Shown here piece after piece: positions 47,066-58,478 of a stretch of DNA of 64,000 nucleotides. The notes below the pieces were generated by a model, which worked only from the letters and a program-made list of their open reading frames with translations, was not told the origin of the DNA and searched no databases. This DNA comes from Fibrobacterota bacterium. Lineage in GTDB: Bacteria > Fibrobacterota > Fibrobacteria > UBA5070. A program made the translations under genes and the position numbers. The DNA is taken from positions 682,001 to 746,000 of the forward strand of contig JADKBN010000029.1 in NCBI GenBank assembly GCA_016715065.1, in the 5' to 3' direction. Numbering within the stretch: the first letter of the stretch is position 1; the number at the start of each line of letters is the position of its first letter.

Positions 47066-49360
47066 ATGCGCGTTGCCACCATGTGCTTGATCGGATTCGG
47101 TGCGGTCACGGTTGCGCAGGCCGGAGTGCTCCAGGGTTCGGTGGTGGATTTGGCGGGAGTGCCGGTCCCCGAGGCCGTGGTTTCTTGCGGCGAAGGCGCA
47201 TTGGGCACCGGTCGAACCCTGACCGACGCGCAAGGAAGGTTTCTTCTGGACTCCGACCTTCTGACTTCCGTGCAACCCAAACGACGCGCCTTCGGGGCGG
47301 GTCTGGCGGTGACAGGATCTGAACACCTTCGTCTGCGCGTTTTGGATCTGCAGGGCAGGCTCTGGCGATCGGAAATCCTGCCCGCCTCCAATGGCACTTG
47401 GCGACTGGATCGTCCTACAGCCGCGCTATCCGGCTTGGGTTCCGGAGTCTGGGTGGTCGAGTTGTCCGGGAGATCGGGCTCGATGCGATCCTTGGAATTG
47501 ACGCCCCTTTCGCCGCAGGGACCGGTGCGTTTGCGCCAGGTGTCCACCGCTTCCGCGGGCCGGAAATCGTCCGTCAATTCGTGTCAGGTCCGGGTGCGCA
47601 AGACCGGCTTTCTCCCGCAAACCCTTCCGAGCTCGTCCTCCGATTCCATCGTGAGCGTGATCCTGGCGCCGGATCCTTTGGAACGACGGATCGATTCGGT
47701 GATGGCCGGCCTCACGTTGGACGACAAGGTCGGCCAGATGACCCAAGGTTTGGTCAGCGGGACCTACAGGGGCACGATCATTTCCACCAACCGCCTGGGG
47801 TCGGTGTTGGGTGGAGGTGGAGAGGCGATCTCCACGTTCGACGATCTCCAGACGGACGCCCTTCGCGCCCCCGCGAAGATCCCGGTGCTCTACGGCATCG
47901 ATGCCGTCCATGGGCACGCCAAGATGCAAGGCGCGGTTGTGCATCCGCACAACATCGGACTGGGCGCCACCGGCGACACCGCCTTGGTGCGCCGGTTGGG
48001 CGAGATGACCGCGCGCGAAATGTGGGCGGGCCAATGCGACTGGGCATTCGCTCCCTGCATCGCGGTGCCGCGCGACGAGCGTTGGGGACGCACCTACGAG
48101 GGATACGGCGAAACCCCGGAACTGGCCGTGAAATTCGGGTCCGCGTACATCCGGGGCCTGCAAGGCGGGCGCTTCGATTCCGCGTTCGCGGTGGTCGCCT
48201 GCGCCAAGCACTTCCTGGGAGACGGCGGCACCGCCCTGAACTCCAGCACCCAGAAGGGGGCGATCCTGGACCAGGGAGATGTCAAGGCTTCCCAGGCGGA
48301 GTTGGATTCCATCCACCTGCCCGGCTACGTGGCGGCGGTTGAGGCTGGCGTCCAGACCGTGATGGCTTCCTACAGCTTGTTCCAGGGCACGAGGATGCAT
48401 GCCCACAAGGCGCTTCTGACTGACACATTGAAGACCAATCTCGGCTTCGACGGGTTCGTGGTCTCCGATTGGTTGGCGATCGAACAGTTGGACGGAACCT
48501 ACGAAGAACAGATCGCCGCCTCGATCAACGCCGGGGTGGACATGGGGATGGAACCCCGGAACGAAAAGCTCTTTCCGGCCGCCCTGAAAGCCTTGGTGGG
48601 TGCGGGCAAGATTCCCCAATCGCGCATCGACGACGCGGTCCGACGCATTTTGCGCGTGAAGTTCCGTTCCGGCCGGATGGATGCTCCTGTGCGTCGCAAG
48701 ACCTGGGATGCGCAACTGGGTGGAGCGTCGCACCGCGCCATCGCCCGCGAAGCCGTGGCGAAATCGTTGGTGATTTTAAAAAACAGTGGGAACGTGCTTC
48801 CGCTGTCCAAGACGGGCAAAAACATCGTGGTCAGCGGCACCGGGGCGGATGATGCCGGCATCCAGTGCGGAGGCTGGACCCTGAGCTGGATGGGCAGGCC
48901 GGGCGCGGTGCCTGGAGCGACGACCATCTTCCAAGGGCTCCAGGCGGCAGCTGGCGCGGTGGTCAAAAAGGGCACCGCAGGAAATGGCGACATCGCGCTG
49001 GTCTTCGCGCACGAATTGCCTTACGCCGAGGTCGGCGGCGACACAATGGATCTGGCGGTGGATCCTGCCGCCCTGGCCAGCGCCAAAACAGCCAAGGCGG
49101 CGGGCGCCAAAGTGGTGGTCGTGCTGGTGGCGGGACGCCCGCAAATCCTGGGCGAACTCGAGAGCCTGGCCGACGCGATCGTGATGGCTTGGCTGCCCGG
49201 TTCCGAGGGCGCTGGCGTGGCGGACGTGTTGTTCGGGACGGTGGCACCCACGGGCAGATTGCCCTGTTCGTGGCCCCGCACCATGGCGCAGATTCCGATC
49301 AATGTGGGCGATGCCTCCTACGATCCGCTCTATCCGTACGGTCACGGCTTGACCTGGTGA
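47066..49360 (+). CDS. Secreted GH3 beta-glucosidase with N-terminal carboxypeptidase-regulatory-like domain
   Basis: 764 residues. Signal peptide (MRVATMCLIGFGAVTVAQA). Residues 20-65 start a carboxypeptidase-regulatory-like domain (LQGSVVDLAGVPVPEAVV, TLTDAQGRFLL), whose end (VRVRKTGFLPQTL) follows after a 65-residue beta insert with RVLDLQGRLWRSE. The GH3 domain begins near 205 (LTLDDKVGQMTQG) with KHFLGDGG and the nucleophile aspartate in GFVVSDWLAIEQL, and ends with the GH3_C domain (RLPCSWPRT, YPYGHGLTW). It would release glucose from cello-oligosaccharides outside the cytoplasm. ATG 47066 has GGAGG 6 nt upstream. Confidence 0.92.
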   Translation: MRVATMCLIGFGAVTVAQAGVLQGSVVDLAGVPVPEAVVSCGEGALGTGRTLTDAQGRFLLDSDLLTSVQPKRRAFGAGLAVTGSEHLRLRVLDLQGRLWRSEILPASNGTWRLDRPTAALSGLGSGVWVVELSGRSGSMRSLELTPLSPQGPVRLRQVSTASAGRKSSVNSCQVRVRKTGFLPQTLPSSSSDSIVSVILAPDPLERRIDSVMAGLTLDDKVGQMTQGLVSGTYRGTIISTNRLGSVLGGGGEAISTFDDLQTDALRAPAKIPVLYGIDAVHGHAKMQGAVVHPHNIGLGATGDTALVRRLGEMTAREMWAGQCDWAFAPCIAVPRDERWGRTYEGYGETPELAVKFGSAYIRGLQGGRFDSAFAVVACAKHFLGDGGTALNSSTQKGAILDQGDVKASQAELDSIHLPGYVAAVEAGVQTVMASYSLFQGTRMHAHKALLTDTLKTNLGFDGFVVSDWLAIEQLDGTYEEQIAASINAGVDMGMEPRNEKLFPAALKALVGAGKIPQSRIDDAVRRILRVKFRSGRMDAPVRRKTWDAQLGGASHRAIAREAVAKSLVILKNSGNVLPLSKTGKNIVVSGTGADDAGIQCGGWTLSWMGRPGAVPGATTIFQGLQAAAGAVVKKGTAGNGDIALVFAHELPYAEVGGDTMDLAVDPAALASAKTAKAAGAKVVVVLVAGRPQILGELESLADAIVMAWLPGSEGAGVADVLFGTVAPTGRLPCSWPRTMAQIPINVGDASYDPLYPYGHGLTW

Positions 49361-49419
49361 GGCCAACCGGGCGCGTCGGGCTCCACGGAAACGGGCGGAG
49401 GGTGTAGGTTTCCAGCGGT

Positions 49420-49896
49420 ATGGAAATCCGCATCGCACGTCTGGGGGATCCGCAAGATGCGACAGATCTTGTCTGGTTGCTGGACGCCTACGCCCGAGAC
49501 CCGATGGGAGGGGGAAATCCGCTTTCCAGCCAGGTGAAGCAACGCCTGGCCCGCGACCTCGCCCAGCGGCCCACTTGCTTGGTGCTGTTGGCTCGGGTCG
49601 ATGGCCAGCCTGCCGGGGTGGCGGTCAGTTTCGAGGGGTATTCCACCTTCGCCGGGGCACCGCTGCTGAACTTGCACGATTTTGCCGTGGCTCCCGCCTT
49701 CCGGGGCAAAGGGGTGGCCCGGGCGCTGTTGGAGCGGCTCTTCGAGGAGGCCCGCCTGCGTGGCTGCTGCAAAGTGACCCTGGAGGTCCTTTCCGGCAAC
49801 CACCGCGCCTTGTCCGTGTACCAGCAAGCTGGCTTCGCGGGCTACGCGCTGGACCCAGCCACCGGGCATGCCCTGTTTTTGCAAAAGCCCCTGTAA
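49420..49896 (+). CDS. GNAT-family N-acetyltransferase
   Basis: 158 residues. Acetyl-CoA motif A: LHDFAVAPAFRGKGVARALLERL, followed by VTLEVLSGNHRALSVYQQAGF (motif B). The acceptor cannot be predicted. It lies between the GH3 gene and the convergent nif11 gene. Confidence 0.9.
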   Translation: MEIRIARLGDPQDATDLVWLLDAYARDPMGGGNPLSSQVKQRLARDLAQRPTCLVLLARVDGQPAGVAVSFEGYSTFAGAPLLNLHDFAVAPAFRGKGVARALLERLFEEARLRGCCKVTLEVLSGNHRALSVYQQAGFAGYALDPATGHALFLQKPL

Positions 49897-49911
49897 GCGG
49901 TTTCGGAACGG

Positions 49912-50160
49912 TCAGGCGTTGGCGCAGACCATCCGAAACCAGTTGGCTTTGTTCATCAGCGTGTCGGCGTCGGCGGAGGATTGGCAGGCCACATGGAGAT
50001 GGTCCACGGCCTCCTCGAACTCACCGCCCGTGAAATGGTAGCCCGCGTGTTCCAATGCCTGGAACAAGCTCTCGCGGCCTTCGCAGAGGTAGAGTTTGTC
50101 GCGCAGCGGCTCCAGTTCGTCCAGATCGCGCAAAAAATGGATGGCGTGTTGTATGGGCAT
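49912..50160 (-). CDS. Nif11-domain protein
   Basis: 82 residues. AIHFLRDLDELEPLRDKL, followed by ESLFQALEHAGYHFTGGEF, follows the Nif11 pattern (helix, R-x-K-L, then A-x-x-x-G-F/Y-x-F). Nif11 proteins occur in nitrogen-fixation loci and also as leader regions of peptide natural products; there is no Gly-Gly cleavage site or Cys/Ser-rich core here, so a nif-associated role is more likely. It is the third gene of the draT-draG-nif11 operon, 6 nt after draG. Confidence 0.75.
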   Translation of the reverse strand: MPIQHAIHFLRDLDELEPLRDKLYLCEGRESLFQALEHAGYHFTGGEFEEAVDHLHVACQSSADADTLMNKANWFRMVCANA

Positions 50161-50166
50161 TGGGGT

Positions 50167-51143
50167 CTATCCTTCCAGTGGGTTTTGCCGGGGCTCCTGG
50201 CCGCGGCGGTCGGTTTCCAGCAGGGCTTCCAGCAAGGGAAGCGCGATGTCCTTGCCTCGCATGTGTTTCATCCAGCGATGCGGAATGGCGTGGATTCCCT
50301 CGCGCACTCCTGCGATGCCGCCAGCGATGCAGGCGGTGGTGTCGGTGTCCTGCCCCAGCGAGATCGCGGCTTTCACCACGCCTTCGTACGTGGGCTCTTT
50401 GGTGGCCCAGACCGCAGATAACAGCGAGTCCACCACGTAGCCGCTTCCTTTGGCGGGTGCGGGATCGCGGGGATGGATGTTCGCTTCGTATTCGGTCCGC
50501 TCCGGAGTGCCTACCGGATACAACGATTCGAACCGTTCGATGGCGGAGTGCCACGGATGGAGTCCGCCATCCAGAGTGGCTCGTGCCCACAGGCAATACA
50601 GGGCGCAGCAGATGCCGCTGCGCAGGTGCCCATGCGTGGCGGCCGATTGGGCGAAGGCGTCGCGGGCCAGCTCCTCGTGGGTGCCTCGGTGCCAAAGCGC
50701 CAACGGCAACGAGCGCATCAGCGAGCCGTTCCCGTTGCTCCATTCGCCGTTGCCGGCGCACTGTTCCAAGGGCTTTCCTGCGATGAACTTTCCCAGGGCT
50801 TGGCGGGTCTGGAGTCCCACATCGAACACATCACGACCGATGGCGAGGTAGCCATCGCGAAACCATCGGGCCATGCGGTCCATCAAATCCCTGCAATCCA
50901 ATGCGCCGAGTTCCGTTAGCGAGGCCACCAGACAAAGGGCCTGGGAGCCGTCGTCGCTCCAGGTGCCCGGCTTGATCCCCACATGGGATCGCATGAACTC
51001 CACTGGAGGGTCCATGTCGATTTTCGCCAGGGCGGGGATTCGCTGGCGAGGGGCGAATTCGTAGGGGACTCCCACGGCGTCTCCCACCAAAAGTCCCCAG
51101 AAGCCTCCTGCGATCCGCTCGGACCTGGAAGGTGTGCGTGCGA

Positions 51144-51150
<7 letters not shown>
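50167..51150 (-). CDS. draG: ADP-ribosyl-[dinitrogen reductase] hydrolase
   Basis: 327 residues, ADP-ribosylglycohydrolase fold with a dinuclear Mn site. Ligand motifs: GLLVGDAVGVPYEF, PGTWSDDGSQALCL and SLGQDTDTTACIAGGIAG. DraG removes ADP-ribose from the NifH arginine and so reactivates nitrogenase. ATG at 51150 overlaps the draT end by 7 nt. The pairing with draT and the nearby nif genes supports the DraG identity over other family members. Confidence 0.92.
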
Positions 51151-53109
<1,959 letters not shown>

Positions 53110-53135
53110 GCGACCAACTTCACGCGCCTCCTTCC

Positions 53136-53156
53136 TCTCGACAATACCTGTCGAGA
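53136..53156 (+). other. Hairpin between nifH1 and nifD
   Basis: TCTCGAC (53136-53142) pairs with GTCGAGA (53150-53156) across a 7-nt loop, without a T-tract. Hairpins here commonly stabilise or process nifH mRNA, giving more NifH than NifDK. The remaining 53157-53302 shows no reading frame of note. Confidence 0.5.
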
Positions 53157-53302
53157 CGGAAGGGCGGCACGCGATCCTTCCCGGATCGCCCACAATCACA
53201 AGGACGAGAACGGTGGTTCCGCCGAGAAGGCTTCGGCGAGAACGTTTGAAACCATTGCCATCGTACGGCGGATGCCGTCGATCGCACCGAGGGAGGCGAC
53301 AC

Positions 53303-54937
53303 ATGATCGAGCAAAGACCAGACGCCGCGACGGCGAAACAGGAACTCGTCGGGAAGTACCCGAGCAAACTCGCGAAAAAGCGCGGCCAGCAGATGGTGGC
53401 GAACAAGATCGAGGACGGCGGCGTCGTTCCGGAAGTTCTCGCCAACTCGCGCACCGCCCCCGGCATCATCACCCAGCGCGGCTGCACGTACGCCGGCTGC
53501 AAGGGTGTGATTCTCGGGCCCACCCGCGACATCGTGAACATCACCCACGGGCCCATCGGCTGCGGATTCTATTCGTGGCTCACGCGCCGCAACATGACCG
53601 ATCCGGGACCGGACGGCGAGAACTACATGCTGTACAGCTTCTCCTCCGACCTGCACGAGAACGAAATCGTGTTCGGCGGCGAAAAGAAGCTCGAAGCCGC
53701 GGTCCGCGAAGCCTACGAACTGTTCCACCCCAAGGCGATCTCCGTGTTCAGCACCTGTCCTGTGGGACTGATCGGCGACGACGTGCACGCCGTGGCCCGC
53801 AAGATGAAGGAAGAGCTGGGCATCAACGTGTTCGGCTTTTCCTGCGAAGGCTACAAGGGCGTTTCGCAGTCCGCCGGCCACCACATCGCCAACAACCAGG
53901 TGTTCAAGCACATCGTCGGCCTGGACGACCAGGTTCGCGGACAGAAGAAATTCCGCGTCAACCTGCTGGGCGAATACAACATCGGCGGCGACGCCTTCGA
54001 GATCGAAGAGCTGTTCAAGCGCTGCGGTTTCGAGCTGGTCGCGACGTTTTCCGGCAACTCGACCTACGGCCAGTTCGCCAACGCCCAGACCGCCGACCTC
54101 AACATGGTCATGTGCCATCGCTCGATCAACTACGTGGCCGAGATGATGGAGAAGAAGTACGGCATCCCCTGGATCAAGGTGAACTTCGTGTCGGCCAACG
54201 CCACCGCCAAGTCCTTGATCAAGATGGCCGAATACTTCGAGGACGCCGAATTGCTGGCCCGGACCAAGGCCATCTGCGAAGAGGAACTGGCCAAGGTCGA
54301 GGTGATGCGCAAGAAATACGCGGCGCGCACCCACGGCAAGTCCGTGGTCCTGTTCGTCGGCGGAAGCCGCGCCCACCACTACCAGGAACTGTTCAAGGAA
54401 CTGGAAATGAAGGTTTTGGCGGCGGGGTACGAATTCGCCCACCGCGACGACTACGAAGGCCGCAAGGTGCTTCCCACCATCAAGGTCGATGCCGATTCGC
54501 GCAACATCGAAGAGCTCCATGTGGAGAAGGACGAAGCCTTGTACCGGGCGTACCTGTCCGAACGCAAGGAACGCCTGGAGTCCGAAGGCTACACCTTCAG
54601 CGACTATGCAGGCATGATGCCGGAGATGGACACCGACTCCCTGGTCATCGACGACATTTCGTCCTACGAGACCGAGAAGCTCATCGAACTCTGGAAGCCC
54701 GACGTGTTCTGCGCCGGCATCAAGGAGAAGTACGTCATCCAGAAGATGGGCATCCCCTGCAAGCAGCTCCACAACTACGACGTCGGCGGGCCGTACAACG
54801 CCTTCCGCGGTGCCGTGAATTTCTATCGCGACATCGACCGCATGGCCAACAGCCCGGTCTGGAAGCTCACTCTCGCGTCCTGGCAGGAAGAGTCCGTGGA
54901 ATCGGCATCGCCGGTCCTCGAGCCCGCCCTCGCCTGA
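53303..54937 (+). CDS. nifD: Nitrogenase molybdenum-iron protein alpha chain
   Basis: 544 residues. P-cluster cysteines C61 (QRGCTY), C87 (GPIGCGFY) and C152 (FSTCPVG); FeMo-co ligands C271 (VMCHRSINY) and H490 (QLHNYDVGGPY); Q189/H193 in GVSQSAGHH. H490 versus about 442 in Azotobacter shows the roughly 50-residue insertion typical of clostridial-type NifD. With no vnfG/anfG partner, it is a Mo-type enzyme. ATG at 53303 is preceded by GGGAGG. Forms the catalytic heterotetramer with NifK. Confidence 0.96.
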   Translation: MIEQRPDAATAKQELVGKYPSKLAKKRGQQMVANKIEDGGVVPEVLANSRTAPGIITQRGCTYAGCKGVILGPTRDIVNITHGPIGCGFYSWLTRRNMTDPGPDGENYMLYSFSSDLHENEIVFGGEKKLEAAVREAYELFHPKAISVFSTCPVGLIGDDVHAVARKMKEELGINVFGFSCEGYKGVSQSAGHHIANNQVFKHIVGLDDQVRGQKKFRVNLLGEYNIGGDAFEIEELFKRCGFELVATFSGNSTYGQFANAQTADLNMVMCHRSINYVAEMMEKKYGIPWIKVNFVSANATAKSLIKMAEYFEDAELLARTKAICEEELAKVEVMRKKYAARTHGKSVVLFVGGSRAHHYQELFKELEMKVLAAGYEFAHRDDYEGRKVLPTIKVDADSRNIEELHVEKDEALYRAYLSERKERLESEGYTFSDYAGMMPEMDTDSLVIDDISSYETEKLIELWKPDVFCAGIKEKYVIQKMGIPCKQLHNYDVGGPYNAFRGAVNFYRDIDRMANSPVWKLTLASWQEESVESASPVLEPALA

Positions 54938-54974
54938 TCCGAATTCAACAAGAACTGTCACAAGGAGATCTATC

Positions 54975-56345
54975 ATGACTCTGCTCAGACACACTCCGGC
55001 GGGCGAGATCAAGGAACGCGAAGCCCTGGTCATCAATCCTGCCAAAACCTGTCAGCCCATCGGCGCCATGTACGCCTCGCTGGGCATCCACGGTGCGCTT
55101 CCCCACAGCCACGGCTCGCAGGGCTGCTGCTCGTACCACCGCTCGACCCTGACCCGCCACTACAAGGATCCGGTCATGGCCTCCACGAGTTCCTTCACGG
55201 AAGGCTCGGCGGTGTTCGGCGGGCAGGCCAACCTGCTCACGGCCATCCAGACCATCTTCTCGGTCTACGACCCGAAGGTGATCGCGATCCACACCACCTG
55301 CCTCTCCGAGACCATCGGCGACGACATGGTGCAGATCCGCAAGAAGGCCTTCGACGACGGCAAGGTTCCGGACGGCAAGCTGATCATCTACGGCAACACC
55401 CCCAGCTACGTGGGAACCCACGTGACGGGCTACGCCAACATGGTCAAGGGCATCGTCCGCGACCTGGTCAAGGCCAGCGAGACCAAGGGTGAACACCTGG
55501 CCGTGATCCCCGGCTGGGTCGAGCCTTGCGACATGCGCGAGATCAAGCGCTACCTGAACGTGTTGGGCGTCCCCTTCGTGATGTTCCCCGACACCGACGG
55601 CGTGTTCGATGCGCCCATGACCGGCAAGCACGTGTTCTACCCCAAGGGTGGAGCCAAGGTGGAGGACATCGCCACCGCCGGTGCGGCCAAGGCGAGCCTG
55701 TGCTTGGGACGCGTGGCGACGGCTTTGGGTTCGGAAGAGCTCAGCAAGACGTTCGGCGTCGAAGGGGACGTGGTCGACCTGCCCATCGGGTTGGCCGCCA
55801 CCGATCGCATGATCGAATCGCTGATCAAGACCTACGGTCTGACGGTCGCCGAATCGATCAACGACGAACGCGGGAAGCTCGTGGACCTGTTGTCCGACAT
55901 GGAACAGTACCTGTGGGGCAAGAAGGTCGCGATCTTTGGCGATCCCGACCAGCTCATCCCGCTGACCGAGTTCCTGAAGACCATGGGCATGGATGTGCGC
56001 CACATCGTGACCGGCACGGAAGGCAACTACATCCGCGACCGCCTGACGGAGATCAACCCTACCGCCAATCTGAAGATCGGCGGCGACATGTTCCTCCTGC
56101 ACCAGTGGATGAAGAACGAACCGGTGGACCTGCTCATCGGGAACACCTACGGCAAGTACATGGCCCGCGACGAAGACGTGCCCTTCCTTCGCTTCGGGTT
56201 CCCCATCCTGGATCGCCAGGGGCACCAGCACTTCCCGACGGTCGGCTACATGGGCGGCATCCGCCTCGTGGAGCAGATCCTCAATTTGCTGATGGATCGC
56301 ATCGATCGGGACGTGGAAGAACACAAGATGGAGTTGCAGATGTGA
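54975..56345 (+). CDS. nifK: Nitrogenase molybdenum-iron protein beta chain
   Basis: 456 residues, lacking the N-terminal extension of proteobacterial NifK (about 520). P-cluster cysteines C26 (AKTCQPIG), C51 (GSQGCCSYH) and C109 (HTTCLSETIGDD) are present. AAGGAG lies 7 nt before the ATG, 37 nt after nifD. It pairs with NifD to hold the P-cluster. No terminator immediately follows, so the ferredoxin may be co-transcribed. Confidence 0.96.
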   Translation: MTLLRHTPAGEIKEREALVINPAKTCQPIGAMYASLGIHGALPHSHGSQGCCSYHRSTLTRHYKDPVMASTSSFTEGSAVFGGQANLLTAIQTIFSVYDPKVIAIHTTCLSETIGDDMVQIRKKAFDDGKVPDGKLIIYGNTPSYVGTHVTGYANMVKGIVRDLVKASETKGEHLAVIPGWVEPCDMREIKRYLNVLGVPFVMFPDTDGVFDAPMTGKHVFYPKGGAKVEDIATAGAAKASLCLGRVATALGSEELSKTFGVEGDVVDLPIGLAATDRMIESLIKTYGLTVAESINDERGKLVDLLSDMEQYLWGKKVAIFGDPDQLIPLTEFLKTMGMDVRHIVTGTEGNYIRDRLTEINPTANLKIGGDMFLLHQWMKNEPVDLLIGNTYGKYMARDEDVPFLRFGFPILDRQGHQHFPTVGYMGGIRLVEQILNLLMDRIDRDVEEHKMELQM

Positions 56346-56371
56346 TGAAGTCCCGAGCGTGAATCGATGGC

Positions 56372-56412
56372 CGTTCGTCCTGAGGAGCCGCAGGCGTCTC
56401 GAAGGGCGAACG
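56372..56412. repeat. REP-like palindrome after nifK
   Basis: CGTTCGTCCTGAG at the left and CTCGAAGGGCGAACG at the right form an imperfect hairpin. It resembles a short palindromic repeat (GTTCGTCCTGAG...CGAAGGGCGAAC) I know from many unrelated bacterial genomes. It may protect the 3' end of nifHDK mRNA. Confidence 0.6.
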
Positions 56413-56557
56413 GAAGCGATTTCGGTTTGGGCCTTGATCTGGAAATCTCGTTCGCCTGCCGATCCGGCGGGATGTCCGAGATCTTGCAGAAATTGTCATG
56501 GATGTCTAATGGGGCGCTTTTTTCGCCCCGATCCGCCCAGCGATGGGCGGCATCATC

Positions 56558-56595
56558 TCCTCCGGCATCGGACCGAAAGGTCCGATGCCGGAGGA
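56558..56595 (+). other. 17-bp perfect hairpin with GAAA loop upstream of the ferredoxin gene
   Basis: TCCTCCGGCATCGGACC (56558-56574), loop GAAA, then its exact complement (56579-56595). There is no T-tract (TTATCAAC follows), so it is not a standard terminator; a GNRA-capped stem this long could stabilise mRNA or stall processing. Just before it, at 56510-56530, GGGGCG-CTTTTTT-CGCCCC is a second hairpin. Confidence 0.7.
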
Positions 56596-56642
56596 TTATC
56601 AACGCTTGCTAGAGATCGGGAAAGGATTCAACGGGGGGACCT

Positions 56643-56948
56643 ATGCAAAAGCCGGAAAAGCAGATCTTCGTGTGCGCGAGCTTCCGTGTCACGGGCGAAG
56701 CGCAGGGGGCCTGCAAGAAGAAAGGCGCCAACGATTTGTTGGGATATCTGGAAGGCGAATTGGCCGATCGCGGGATGGACGGGGTGACCGTCTCCAGCAC
56801 GGCTTGTCTAAAGGCTTGCGATCGGGGGCCGGTCATGATCGTGCACCCCGACAACGTGTGGTACGGGAAGGTCAACGAGGAGGCGATCGACGCTATCCTC
56901 GATGCAATGCAGGAAGGCGAAATCTGCAAGGAATACGAGTTGACCTGA
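56643..56948 (+). CDS. Thioredoxin-fold [2Fe-2S] ferredoxin
   Basis: 101 residues. IFVCASF (C11) and GACKKKGA (C24), then STACLKACDRGP (C55 and C59) followed by VMIVHPDNVWYGKV match the thioredoxin-like ferredoxin family, including the Clostridium pasteurianum [2Fe-2S] ferredoxin that interacts with the MoFe protein. It probably serves electron transfer or assembly in nitrogen fixation. ATG at 56643 follows GGGGGGACCT. Confidence 0.9.
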   Translation: MQKPEKQIFVCASFRVTGEAQGACKKKGANDLLGYLEGELADRGMDGVTVSSTACLKACDRGPVMIVHPDNVWYGKVNEEAIDAILDAMQEGEICKEYELT

Positions 56949-57092
56949 CCCGCCGAGAAGTCCCGGAGGGAGGAATTTAAGGGGGATGGACATGAGACAT
57001 CGGGCCGGATATTCCCCGCCCTCGACCTGACCTCCTCCCTCCGGTGACGCTTTCAACGCGATGGTGACAGAGAAAAAGCCAGCCACGTACAC

Positions 57093-57122
57093 GGGACACC
57101 TTCTTCGGGGGGTGTCCCTTTT
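57093..57122 (+). terminator. Rho-independent terminator after the ferredoxin gene
   Basis: GGGACACC (57093-57100) and GGTGTCCC (57111-57118) with a TTTT tail. Upstream, CCGGAGGGAGGA (56963-56974) and TCCTCCCTCCGG (57033-57044) could form a larger stem. Together they isolate nifHDK-fdx from nifH2. Confidence 0.8.
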
Positions 57123-57147
57123 GCGATGGCAGCGAGTCGAGTTGTCG

Positions 57148-57205
57148 ATTGGCACTTCACAGCGACATCTCGTGCGAGGATCGACAATCCATTGTCAGAT
57201 TGTCA
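57148..57205. promoter_or_regulatory. TGNCAAT-type motif cluster upstream of nifH2
   Basis: ATTGGCA at 57148-57154, ATTGTCA at 57191-57197 and again at 57199-57205, and the near copy CGACAAT at 57182-57188, which with 57191 makes a small palindrome (GACAAT-CC-ATTGTC). Confidence 0.6.
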
Positions 57206-57238
57206 GATCCATCAAGCATTCAGAGTCCCCTGAGCGCA

Positions 57239-58153
<915 letters not shown>

Positions 58154-58226
58154 AGCCGGATCGGGGCCCACCCGGACGCAGGTCCTGAGGCCGATCCTGG
58201 GCGGGCCTTGACGCCGATTCACCCTC

Positions 58227-58258
58227 ACAAACGACGCCGTCCGGCGTCGTTTGTCGTT
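58227..58258 (+). terminator. Terminator-like hairpin after nifH2
   Basis: ACAAACGACGCCG (58227-58239) and CGGCGTCGTTTGT (58242-58254) form a 13-bp perfect stem, followed by CGTTTC. The T-run is weak but the stem is strong; the position just past nifH2 fits termination. Confidence 0.65.
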
Positions 58259-58300
58259 TCCTCGTGTCGGGATGCGATCCCTGAGGTGGAAGACGGGAAA

Positions 58301-58386
58301 TGTCAATGGCGGAGGAGGAGACATTGGCAAACCCCGCGATTGACACTGGGGGGACCTGTCAATGGATCTCGGGGTCTCCATTGGCG
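58301..58386. promoter_or_regulatory. TGNCAAT-type motif cluster upstream of nifENB
   Basis: TGTCAAT (58301), ATTGGCA (58323), ATTGACA (58339), TGTCAAT (58357) and near copy ATTGGCG (58380). The third and fourth form a perfect inverted pair with an 11-nt spacer; the first and second form another with a 15-nt spacer. Confidence 0.65.
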
Positions 58387-58406
58387 GAATTCGAGATCTG
58401 CTTCTT

Positions 58407-58422
58407 TGGCATGCTCCTTGAT
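58407..58422 (+). promoter_or_regulatory. Sigma54-like promoter of nifE-nifN-nifB
   Basis: TGGCATG-CTCC-TTGAT, with one change in the -24 element and the same TTGAW -12 as the other two nif promoters. It lies 56 nt before the nifE ATG. Confidence 0.6.
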
Positions 58423-58478
58423 CTGTATACGGAGTGTGACGCGATGTTGCGGCACGGCTGACAGAGGAGGGCACTGCG

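Noticed and set aside
49912..50160. Nif11 protein as a peptide natural-product precursor
   Set aside because: There is no Gly-Gly cleavage site, no Cys/Ser/Thr-rich core and no modifying enzyme nearby.
53110..53302. Possible nifI/PII gene between nifH1 and nifD
   Set aside because: The gap is 193 nt, too short for a PII protein (about 105 codons or more), and no frame shows a PII signature.
53120..56324. Long minus-strand open frames opposite nifD and nifK
   Set aside because: They mirror highly conserved NifD and NifK coding sequence and have no signature or start context of their own.
53303..56345. Alternative (V- or Fe-only) nitrogenase
   Set aside because: No vnfG/anfG delta-subunit gene lies between the alpha and beta genes, and the clostridial-type NifD insertion and nifENB linkage point to a Mo enzyme.
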